A stretch of 64,000 nucleotides of DNA from Ketobacter alkanivorans (GTDB taxonomy: Bacteria; Pseudomonadota; Gammaproteobacteria; Pseudomonadales; Ketobacteraceae): the NCBI RefSeq assembly GCF_002863865.1, contig NZ_CP022684.1:372001-436000 (forward strand). Direction: 5' to 3'. This document shows, in pieces, positions 57,007 through 64,000 of this stretch. Position 1 is the first letter of the stretch. Every line of letters starts with the position of its first letter. Both the position numbers and the translations under genes were made by a program. The notes beneath the pieces are model-generated. The model saw only the letters and a program-made list of their open reading frames with translations. It had not been told where the DNA came from and made no database searches.

Positions 57007-58779
57007 TTAATAAGTTCTGACCTTGGGCTGGAATGTTTCAACTTGCTTGGGCGCGAAGTTTACAGCGCGCTTGGACAATGTCTTGGTGTTGGGATCATAG
57101 AGAGAATGGGCCAACCAGTTCTCATCATCACGATCCGGGAAATCATAGCGGCTGTGAGCGCCACGGCTTTCCTTGCGACCTTCCGCCGCGATCGCGGTAG
57201 CTTCCGCCACTTCCAACAGGTTATCCAGCTCCAGCGCTTCCACTCGCGCAGTATTGAAGGCACTACTCTTATCTACCAGATGGGTATTGGCAATTCGCTC
57301 ACGCAGCTCTTCCAGCTTCTTAACGCCTTTCTGCATCAGATCACCCTTACGGAATACACCGAAGTTGTTCTGCATGTTGGTCTGCAGCTCTTTGCGCAGC
57401 GCGGCAACATCTTCACCCGAGGTGGATGCTTCCAGTCTATTCAATCGGCTATAAGCACGCTCCAGATCCGATTCAGAGGTGTTGCGATGCTCCACACCAT
57501 CTTTCAGCGCTTTCTCAATAAAGATACCGGCAGCACGGCCAAATACCACAAGATCCAGCAATGAGTTACCACCCAGACGGTTGGCACCATGCACAGACAC
57601 ACATGCCACCTCACCCACGGCGTAAAGCCCATCAACGATCTTGTCATTGCCTTCGGAATCACGGGTAATCGCCTGACCGTAAATATTGGTTGGAATACCA
57701 CCCATCATATAATGACAGGTTGGCACCACAGGGATCGGCACTTTCACAGGATCAGAAGCAGCAAAGGTTATTGCCAGTTCACAGATACCGGGCAGACGCT
57801 TATGCAGCACCTCCTCGCCCAAATGATCCAGCTTCAGGTATACGTGATCGCCATCAGGCCCACACCCGCGACCATCCAGTATTTCCTGCATCATTGAACG
57901 AGCAACAACGTCACGCCCGGCCAAATCTTTCGCATTAGGAGCATAACGCTCCATAAAGCGCTCGCCATCTTTGTTCACCAAATAGCCGCCTTCACCCCGA
58001 CAACCTTCGGTGACCAGAACCCCGGCACCGGCAATTCCGGTTGGGTGGAACTGCCACATTTCGATATCCTGAACCGGAAAACCGGCCCGCAAAGCCATGC
58101 CCACACCATCGCCGGTGTTGATCAACGCGTTGGTGGTAGAGGAATAAATTCGACCAGACCCACCGGTAGCAAACACGGTAGCCTTGGCTTTAAAGTATAC
58201 AGATTCGCCTGTTTCCATCGAAATGGCGATAACGCCGGTTACCGCACCATCCTGGTTGGTAACCAGATCAGCCGCATACCATTCATTATAGAAATTGGTG
58301 TTGCAACGCACATTCTGCTGATAAAGCGTGTGCAAAAGCGCATGACCGGTGCGGTCTGCAGCGGCACAGGTACGAGCTGCCTGAGTCGGATCGTCCGGCC
58401 CTTTTGACTGCCCGCCGAAAGGACGCTGATAAATACGACCTTCTTCTGTACGAGAGAACGGCAGCCCCATGTGATCCAATTCAAACACCGCTTCAGGACC
58501 GACACTACACATGTATTCGATCGCATCCTGATCACCGATATAGTCAGACCCTTTGACTGTATCGTACATATGCCAACGCCAATCATCATTGGGATCAGCA
58601 CTTGCTATAGCACAAGTGATACCGCCCTGGGCAGACACGGTATGCGAACGAGTGGGGAAAACCTTTGAAATCAAAGCGGTTTTTTGACCGGACTGGGCAA
58701 GCTGCAACGCAGCACGCATACCGGCACCACCGCCACCTACGATTACGGCATCAAACGTCAAAGTACGCATATTGGCCAT
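57007..58779 (-). CDS. sdhA: Succinate dehydrogenase flavoprotein subunit
   Basis: 590 residues. The FAD motif [12 protein letters not shown], the covalent flavin site SHTVSAQGG (His46), the catalytic [21 protein letters not shown] and [10 protein letters not shown] are intact. It oxidises succinate to fumarate. It lies between sdhD and sdhB with 3- and 11-base gaps. Confidence 0.98.
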   Translation of the reverse strand: MANMRTLTFDAVIVGGGGAGMRAALQLAQSGQKTALISKVFPTRSHTVSAQGGITCAIASADPNDDWRWHMYDTVKGSDYIGDQDAIEYMCSVGPEAVFELDHMGLPFSRTEEGRIYQRPFGGQSKGPDDPTQAARTCAAADRTGHALLHTLYQQNVRCNTNFYNEWYAADLVTNQDGAVTGVIAISMETGESVYFKAKATVFATGGSGRIYSSTTNALINTGDGVGMALRAGFPVQDIEMWQFHPTGIAGAGVLVTEGCRGEGGYLVNKDGERFMERYAPNAKDLAGRDVVARSMMQEILDGRGCGPDGDHVYLKLDHLGEEVLHKRLPGICELAITFAASDPVKVPIPVVPTCHYMMGGIPTNIYGQAITRDSEGNDKIVDGLYAVGEVACVSVHGANRLGGNSLLDLVVFGRAAGIFIEKALKDGVEHRNTSESDLERAYSRLNRLEASTSGEDVAALRKELQTNMQNNFGVFRKGDLMQKGVKKLEELRERIANTHLVDKSSAFNTARVEALELDNLLEVAEATAIAAEGRKESRGAHSRYDFPDRDDENWLAHSLYDPNTKTLSKRAVNFAPKQVETFQPKVRTY

Positions 58780-58782
58780 CTT

Positions 58783-59157
58783 TTAAATACCCCACAAAAT
58801 CAGGATGCCCCACACCACATAAACCACTGTCACCAGGGCACACACGGCTTGAAAAGCAATACGAATGACTGTACCGGCAGCGCCCAATTGGCGAGTGGTG
58901 AGATAGTCGGTTGAAATGGTCCACAAACCAACCCAGGCATGAGCCGCCATGGACACCAATGCAATCAGAGTAAATACACGCATAAAGGTAGATGACATGT
59001 AGCTGCTCCACTGATCATAGGTTAGATCAGGAGTCGTCACTAAAAAGCCCATCATGCACAAAAAATAGACACCCAGCACAACCGCAGTAGCGCGCTGTAT
59101 AACCCAGTCATAAAGACCATTCTTACCCAAACTAGTAACGCTGGTTACCATACCCAT
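58783..59157 (-). CDS. sdhD: Succinate dehydrogenase membrane anchor SdhD
   Basis: 124 residues with three transmembrane helices; the conserved WALQ/D-region analogue DWVIQRATAVVLGVYFL and AHAWVGLW with a heme-ligand-type His. It overlaps sdhC by 13 bases. Confidence 0.93.
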   Translation of the reverse strand: MGMVTSVTSLGKNGLYDWVIQRATAVVLGVYFLCMMGFLVTTPDLTYDQWSSYMSSTFMRVFTLIALVSMAAHAWVGLWTISTDYLTTRQLGAAGTVIRIAFQAVCALVTVVYVVWGILILWGI

Positions 59158-59531
59158 ACCCCCGCAACAGCGATCAGAACAGCTGACAGAATCAGCACAG
59201 CAATTGACAAAGCCTTGGAACCCTCGAGGGTTTCAAAGTAACCGGCATCCATTAGCAAGTGGCGAACACCAGCAACGAAGTGATAGATGAAGCCTGCAAG
59301 AATCGCCCAAACGATGAGTTTGACGATCACGCCGTCCATACATTCTTTCAGCTGATCAAAAGATTCCTGACTTTCCAGTGAAAGGCCAAGGCCCCAGATA
59401 AGGAAAGCCATACCAAAAAAGATCGCCACGCCTGCAATACGATGCGTAATAGACGCGATCATTTGCGGCGTAAACTTGATAGTCGTGATATCCAGATTAA
59501 CAGGTCGTTGACTTTTCACGGTTCTAACCAC
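59145..59531 (-). CDS. sdhC: Succinate dehydrogenase cytochrome b556 subunit SdhC
   Basis: About 128 residues with three helices; KSQRPVNLDI at the N-terminus, SITHRIAGVAIF and the heme-ligand region YHFVAGVRHLLMD are typical. I put the start at a GTG (59531) because the protein then begins like E. coli SdhC (short polar run, then VKxQRPVNL) and GGAG lies upstream; the open frame extends to 59588. First gene of sdhCDAB, divergent from gltA. Confidence 0.9.
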   Translation of the reverse strand: MVRTVKSQRPVNLDITTIKFTPQMIASITHRIAGVAIFFGMAFLIWGLGLSLESQESFDQLKECMDGVIVKLIVWAILAGFIYHFVAGVRHLLMDAGYFETLEGSKALSIAVLILSAVLIAVAGVWVW

Positions 59532-60081
59532 TGTGACTGTGGCTCCAAAACAGGAGCGTTGAAGGAAGTTCCGAGAACAGTTAGGCAAGAAAAATCAGGA
59601 AGTTATGTAAACCCCGAATTTTGCGCCCCTCTCTCATTCGGGGCCGAAGTATAGACTTATGAACATTGAAATACAAATGAACTATTGCCCTTGTATACGT
59701 TGATATACAAGTAGTTATCACCAGTTTGGGGCGACAAGGCCCATCCATGCACTATAATGGTCACAGGTAACTCAAACGCGCCGTTTTTGCATGTAAAACA
59801 ATCGCTCAGGCCTGAAATAAATTGACAAACTTTCGTTGAGTGATTAGTTTTGGCCACCACTTCAGATTGACCTAATGTGGGCCCAAAGCTGAAGTAGTCA
59901 TGATTTTCACGACAAAGCCAGCTACCGTGCCACAATCACCTCTGTGACACTGGGCTTGAAATGCAGAGGCTCCATATTTAAAGAGCACGTAGGCGCGATT
60001 ACATTCCTATCAGGAAGATAATCGGTGGATTCGGCACAATTCCTGCCTGAACTGCCTACAAACCGAGTACAGGAGAGTAAT
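59532..60081. promoter_or_regulatory. Divergent sdhC/gltA control region
   Basis: About 550 bases without a gene. The clearest signal is CTTGTATA-CGTTGA-TATACAAG (59690-59711), a perfect 8-bp inverted repeat with a 6-base spacer that looks like the TTGTATAC-type sites of FadR/GntR regulators, though such half-sites are not unique. TTGACA (59822-59827), 17 bases before a weak TAGTTT, could be a gltA promoter -35/-10 pair. I see no other convincing signals. Confidence 0.45.
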
Positions 60082-61362
60082 ATGACTGAGAAAAGCGCTC
60101 AGTTAACCCTAGGCGACAACACCCTCGAACTTCCCATTTATTCCGGAACCATCGGGCCCGACGTGATTGACGTTGGCCAGTTGACCGGTCAGGGTGTTTT
60201 CACTTATGACCCAGGCTTCGTTTCAACTGCCGCCTGCGAGTCTAAGATCACATACATTGATGGTGGCAAAGGCGTACTTTTACACCGCGGCTACCCCATT
60301 GATCAGCTGGCTGACCATTCAGACTATCTGGAAGTTTGTTATCTTCTCCTGTACGGAGAACTTCCAAGTGCAGCAGAAAAACTGCAATTTGAGAACACCA
60401 TTAACAACCACACCATGGTGCACGAGCAACTGCGAAACTTCTATCAGGGTTTCCGCAGAGACGCTCACCCAATGGCCATTATGTGTGGTGTTGTCGGTGC
60501 CCTCTCCGCTTTCTATCATGACTCTCTGGAAATATCTGATGAGCGTCATCGTGAGATCGCTGCGTTCCGCCTGATTGCCAAAATGCCTACTCTTGCAGCA
60601 ATGTGCTACAAGTACTCTTTGGGTCAGCCTTTCATGTACCCTAAGAATGAGCTGAGCTACTCTGAAAACTTCCTTCAGATGATGTTTGGCAATCCTTGTG
60701 AAGAGTATGTGGTGAATCCTATCGTGGCCAAAGCCATGGACAAGATCTTCATCCTGCATGCTGACCACGAACAGAATGCATCCACCTCCACCGTTCGCCT
60801 TGCAGGCTCATCTGGCGCCAACCCGTTTGCCTGTATCGCTGCAGGTATTGCCGCCCTGTGGGGACCAGCTCACGGCGGAGCTAATGAAGCGGTTCTGGAT
60901 ATGCTCACCGAAATTGGTGATGTATCTAACGTGGACAAATTCGTCGCCAAAGCGAAAGACAAAAACGATCCTTTCCGCCTGATGGGCTTCGGTCATCGTG
61001 TTTACAAGAACTACGATCCCCGCGCCAAAGTGATGCGTGAAACCTGTCACGAAGTACTCGGCGACCTGGGCATCCAGGATCCTCTGCTGGAACTGGCTAT
61101 GAAGCTGGAAGATATAGCGCGTTCCGACAGCTATTTTGTCGAGAAAAACCTGTATCCGAACGTAGACTTCTACTCAGGTATCATTCTGAAGGCCATCGGC
61201 ATTCCAACCAGCATGTTCACCGTAATCTTCGCGCTGGCGCGTACCGTAGGCTGGGTAGCTCACTGGCACGAAATGATCAGTGGCTCCTACCGAATCGGTC
61301 GTCCACGCCAACTGTACACAGGCTCGCCTCAGCGCGACTTTGTACCAGTGGACAAGCGATAA
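60082..61362 (+). CDS. gltA: Citrate synthase
   Basis: 426 residues, the hexameric bacterial type. Active-site motifs [22 protein letters not shown] and [16 protein letters not shown] are intact. It condenses acetyl-CoA and oxaloacetate. The ATG at 60082 has AGGAGAG upstream; the open frame extends 19 residues further. Divergent from sdhCDAB as in other Pseudomonadales. Confidence 0.97.
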   Translation: MTEKSAQLTLGDNTLELPIYSGTIGPDVIDVGQLTGQGVFTYDPGFVSTAACESKITYIDGGKGVLLHRGYPIDQLADHSDYLEVCYLLLYGELPSAAEKLQFENTINNHTMVHEQLRNFYQGFRRDAHPMAIMCGVVGALSAFYHDSLEISDERHREIAAFRLIAKMPTLAAMCYKYSLGQPFMYPKNELSYSENFLQMMFGNPCEEYVVNPIVAKAMDKIFILHADHEQNASTSTVRLAGSSGANPFACIAAGIAALWGPAHGGANEAVLDMLTEIGDVSNVDKFVAKAKDKNDPFRLMGFGHRVYKNYDPRAKVMRETCHEVLGDLGIQDPLLELAMKLEDIARSDSYFVEKNLYPNVDFYSGIILKAIGIPTSMFTVIFALARTVGWVAHWHEMISGSYRIGRPRQLYTGSPQRDFVPVDKR

Positions 61363-61371
61363 TTAAAGAAG

Positions 61372-61395
61372 GGCTGCGCAAGCAGCCTTTTTTTT
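61372..61395 (+). terminator. gltA rho-independent terminator
   Basis: GGCTGC (61372-61377), GCAA tetraloop, GCAGCC (61382-61387), then T8 (61388-61395). It begins 9 bases past the gltA stop. A textbook intrinsic terminator. Confidence 0.95.
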
Positions 61396-61445
61396 GCCTG
61401 AAATACGAGCATTAGATACCCCAACAGCATCGTGAGGACCCCTAC

Positions 61446-62309
61446 ATGAAACTCGCCTTCATCGGTCTTGGCGTTATTGGATACCCCGCTGCCGGCCATC
61501 TGTCGCGCGCGGGCCACAACATTACTGTTTTCAATCGAACCGCCAGCAAGGCAGCCAAATGGGTTTCGGAATATAACGGAGCTTCGGCTGCGTCGCCCGC
61601 AGCTGCCGCCACGAGCGCCGACGTAATCTTTACCTGTGTTGGTAACGACGATGACCTTAGAGAAGTAGTGATCGGTGGCGAGGGTATACTAACAACGGTA
61701 AAACCTGGCGCTATTCTAGTAGATCACACCACAGCATCTGCCGAAGTAGCAACAGAGCTAGCAGGAATCCTTAAGGAGCGGGACGCATGTTTTATAGACG
61801 CACCTGTTTCCGGCGGCCAACAGGGAGCCGAAAGTGGGCAACTTACTGTAATGTGTGGCGGTGATCCGAATGATTTCGAAAAAATCAGCCCACTAGTGAA
61901 TGCCTACGCAAAGCAAGTCACCCTTATGGGGCCAGCAGGATCCGGACAACTGACCAAAATGGTCAATCAGATCTGCATTGCCGGACTCATTCAAAGCCTG
62001 GCCGAAGGCGTTCAGTTTGCCCAAAACGCAGGGCTCGATGTTGAGCAGGTATTTGATGTGATTGGCAAGGGAGCCGCTCAGTCCTGGCAAATGGACAACC
62101 GCCATAAAACCATGAACGATAAACAGTATGAATATGGCTTTGCCGTAGATTGGATGCGCAAAGACTTGGCAATCTGCCTCAATGAGGCACGAAAAAATGG
62201 CTCACACTTGCCAGTAGCAGCATTGGTGGATCAATTTTACTCAGAGGTGCAGAAAATGGGTGGCGGCCGTAGGGATACATCGAGCTTGCTTAAGCGATTG
62301 CTAAGCTAA
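61446..62309 (+). CDS. NAD(P)-dependent beta-hydroxyacid dehydrogenase
   Basis: 287 residues of the 3-hydroxyisobutyrate dehydrogenase/tartronate semialdehyde reductase family: cofactor motif GLGVIGYPAAGHL (6-18), DAPVSGGQQGAESGQL, and the catalytic-Lys motif GSGQLTKMVNQI. Substrate not determinable; candidates are 3-hydroxyisobutyrate, tartronate semialdehyde or succinic semialdehyde. The 3' end overlaps the convergent TadE-like gene by 4 bases. Confidence 0.88.
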   Translation: MKLAFIGLGVIGYPAAGHLSRAGHNITVFNRTASKAAKWVSEYNGASAASPAAAATSADVIFTCVGNDDDLREVVIGGEGILTTVKPGAILVDHTTASAEVATELAGILKERDACFIDAPVSGGQQGAESGQLTVMCGGDPNDFEKISPLVNAYAKQVTLMGPAGSGQLTKMVNQICIAGLIQSLAEGVQFAQNAGLDVEQVFDVIGKGAAQSWQMDNRHKTMNDKQYEYGFAVDWMRKDLAICLNEARKNGSHLPVAALVDQFYSEVQKMGGGRRDTSSLLKRLLS

Positions 62310-62965
62310 GGCTCTGAGTAAATGAAAGGCTCATTAGCTAGCGTTAAACGTGCTGGTGACTGCATTCTGACGGTAGCGACCGCGGATATATCAATACCCT
62401 GATCCTCAGGGCGGGCCGCCGCCCCAGTAAGACGGATACGACTCAGGAAAGGAACCTTGCTGTCATAGGTGTAGGTGACGCGAATTCTTAAAATATTTGC
62501 ATCCTGAATGCTCGCACCACGGCAGCTATTGTTAGGATCATTCCTATCATAAAACTGCATACCGAAATAAGGAATTTCGCAAGCCGCCGAAAAACAATCT
62601 GCTGGATTGGATGGTTGACGGCCACAATCGGCAAACATTCCACGGGTTGGATTAAGAACCTCAATTTGTATCTTTGCACGCTGATCAGCAACCACATCAG
62701 CATCGCCGCCGTCGACTGAGGTGGTAGGCCTCATGCGAAACTCAACCTCATTAATCATCTGTTGAATGTTAATACTGCTAGATGCCCCGACCCTGGCAGC
62801 CATCAATGCAGCGTACTCTAGATTCGACTGGGCCTGAAACACCAAACCACCGTGAACGATACCAAAGCCAACAATAAGCATGATTGGCAACATCAGCATC
62901 GCCTCAAACATCGAAACACCAGCTTGCTTATGACGCCCTTTATAATTGTTATTTTTCACAGCCAA
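62306..62965 (-). CDS. TadE-like pilus assembly protein
   Basis: 219 residues. A short basic N-terminus precedes GVSMFEAMLMLPIMLIVGFGIVHGG, a pilin-like hydrophobic helix with the conserved Glu seen in TadE/TadF pseudopilins. The rest is a beta-rich, Cys-containing extracytoplasmic domain. It is the downstream end of a Tad (Flp-type) pilus-like cluster running left into the window from the right edge. Function in pilus assembly is inferred from family. Confidence 0.8.
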   Translation of the reverse strand: MAVKNNNYKGRHKQAGVSMFEAMLMLPIMLIVGFGIVHGGLVFQAQSNLEYAALMAARVGASSSINIQQMINEVEFRMRPTTSVDGGDADVVADQRAKIQIEVLNPTRGMFADCGRQPSNPADCFSAACEIPYFGMQFYDRNDPNNSCRGASIQDANILRIRVTYTYDSKVPFLSRIRLTGAAARPEDQGIDISAVATVRMQSPARLTLANEPFIYSEP

Positions 62966-62980
62966 GCTTCTCCTGCGTTA

Positions 62981-63649
62981 TCAGAATACACACAACACTG
63001 TTTTATCGTCCTTTCCGCCCCTAGCCTCGCTTTCTGAAACCAACTGCAACACGCGATCAGAAACGGATCGATTCGCGCCGTTTAGGATTTCGCATATAAC
63101 CGCATCATCAAGCACATCGGAAACACCGTCTGTCATCAAAAACAACAAATCCCCCGACACAAAATCAGATCGACTAATTTCAACTTTCACCGATTCTCTT
63201 ATGCCCAGCGCATTGGTGACAACTTGCTTGCGAACATCATTGCCTTTCTCGACTATCTTGGAATGATCCTTAGTAAGCGGGGTTAATTGACCGCTACGGA
63301 GTCTGTATGCACGGCTATCACCCACATGACACACCATTAACGACTCTTGATCCAGCACCACAGCAACAACCGTTGTTGCCATACCATTCAACCTTGAATC
63401 CTGCGCCGCACTGAAAATTTTCTCGTTAGCGACCTGAATTGCGAGCAACAGATCCTCCTCCGAATGCTCGCCATCCCGACACATACTGTCTATTTCTTCC
63501 ACCAGCGTTCTGGAGGCAAAATCGCCAGATGGCCCGCCACCGACACCATCGGCCACCACAAAAATACCTTTGCTAGCTAACGCTATACAGGCATCTTCAT
63601 TCACCGAAGACTTTGTGCCTTTATGGCTGATTGATACAACATGCACCAT
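62981..63649 (-). CDS. PP2C-family serine/threonine phosphatase
   Basis: 222 residues. The metal-binding motifs VNEDACIAL, ADGVGGGPSGD, VGDSRAYRLR, MTDGVSDVL and GGKDDKTVL are all present, so the enzyme should be active. PP2C phosphatases with FHA or kinase partners often regulate secretion and pilus systems; here it lies between a TadE-like and a TPR gene. No partner kinase is in the window. Confidence 0.9.
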   Translation of the reverse strand: MVHVVSISHKGTKSSVNEDACIALASKGIFVVADGVGGGPSGDFASRTLVEEIDSMCRDGEHSEEDLLLAIQVANEKIFSAAQDSRLNGMATTVVAVVLDQESLMVCHVGDSRAYRLRSGQLTPLTKDHSKIVEKGNDVRKQVVTNALGIRESVKVEISRSDFVSGDLLFLMTDGVSDVLDDAVICEILNGANRSVSDRVLQLVSESEARGGKDDKTVLCVF

Positions 63650-63654
63650 AGTAT

Positions 63655-64000
63655 TTATTTTTTTATGGTTGTGGCGAGGTTATCGAGAGTTTGCTCATTG
63701 CTGGGAGCAAGCTGCTTATTGTTGAACTTGTCTATGTCCGCCACTAACTGAGATACTTTTTGTATATCGGTGTCAGGATCGACCAGTGCAGCGTAGTATT
63801 TGAAATGATTCTCAGACTGCATCAATCTAATGGAGGCCAGATTAAAGTGTGCCTTAAAATGCTTGGGATTAGCCCTAATTGTATCCTCAAAATAAGCAGC
63901 GGATTTTTCATAGTCCGCTAACTTAAACGCTATCGTGCCCAATCTATAACAAGCGTTAGGCTCACCGGGGGTAAGCGCAAGCATCTTTAAAAATTCAGCC
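63655..64000 (-). CDS. TPR-repeat protein, partial (5' end outside window)
   Basis: At least 114 residues, open to the window edge. Two tetratricopeptide repeats are visible (PGEPNACYRLGTIAFKLADYEKSAAYFEDTI and PKHFKAHFNLASIRL, in part). In Tad clusters such a protein is often TadD, a lipoprotein needed for assembly, but the N-terminus that would show a lipobox is missing. It ends 5 bases before the phosphatase gene. Confidence 0.75.
   Translation of the reverse strand, partial: AEFLKMLALTPGEPNACYRLGTIAFKLADYEKSAAYFEDTIRANPKHFKAHFNLASIRLMQSENHFKYYAALVDPDTDIQKVSQLVADIDKFNNKQLAPSNEQTLDNLATTIKK

Overview
The window is a stretch of ordinary chromosome from a gammaproteobacterium, most likely a marine or oil-associated member of the Pseudomonadales in the broad sense (Ketobacter/Alcanivorax-like; this is inference). 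Two blocks keep the gene order I remember from Pseudomonas aeruginosa: prmB-aroC-MFS-mtnB-mtnD-mtnC, and gltA divergent from sdhCDAB-sucAB-lpd-sucCD. Base composition is close to 50% GC. I see no rRNA, tRNA, CRISPR array, insertion sequence or prophage.

Layout. 1-1.85 kb: the AT-richer end of what looks like an integron cassette array, with two small unknown genes, an attC-like folded site, a ccdAB toxin-antitoxin pair in reverse orientation and a truncated parD. 1.9-7.6 kb: reverse-strand housekeeping block with methionine salvage (mtnB, mtnD, mtnC), an MFS carrier, aroC and prmB. 7.8-13.4 kb: DUF4892 protein, SDR, porin plus PstS-like protein, and a large lipoprotein hydrolase. 13.6-21.3 kb: a forward operon of the ethylmalonyl-CoA (EMC) pathway with a CitE-like aldolase homologue, methylsuccinyl-CoA dehydrogenase, mesaconyl-CoA hydratase, ethylmalonyl-CoA mutase and its MeaB GTPase chaperone. 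Crotonyl-CoA carboxylase/reductase, the epimerase and a classical malyl-CoA lyase are not in the window. 21.3-29 kb: two alpha/beta hydrolases, an acyl-CoA ligase, sixA, gpsA and htpG. 29-32 kb: lutABC lactate oxidation. 32-35 kb: membrane and thioesterase genes.

35-40.7 kb: a forward cluster joining a DMT-family exporter, a fold-III PLP enzyme of the D-threonine aldolase/alanine racemase type, a GMC flavo-oxidase, a small unknown protein overlapping the GMC gene, and an aldehyde dehydrogenase. This looks like an undescribed alcohol-to-aldehyde-to-acid route. 40.7-41.9 kb: a Xre/RES toxin-antitoxin pair with a clear promoter. 41.9-43.9 kb: a cytochrome P450 divergent from a TetR regulator with dyads between them. 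44.1-47.1 kb: a YfiR-like periplasmic protein with an overlapping CHASE/HAMP/PAS/GGDEF/EAL c-di-GMP enzyme. 48-61.4 kb: the TCA cycle block with several visible terminators and a 22-bp operator-like dyad in the sdhC/gltA divergent region. 61.4-64 kb: a beta-hydroxyacid dehydrogenase and the 3' end of a Tad-pilus-like cluster (TadE-like protein, PP2C phosphatase, TPR protein running off the window).

Together the central metabolic genes suggest a cell that lives on acetyl-CoA-yielding substrates (fatty acids, alkanes, sterols or alcohols). The P450, FadD-like ligase, thioesterases, GMC/ALDH pair and EMC genes fit that picture, but no substrate can be read from the sequence. The least explained parts are the EMC operon with its unusual aldolase, the PLP-GMC-ALDH cluster and the cassette-array remnant.
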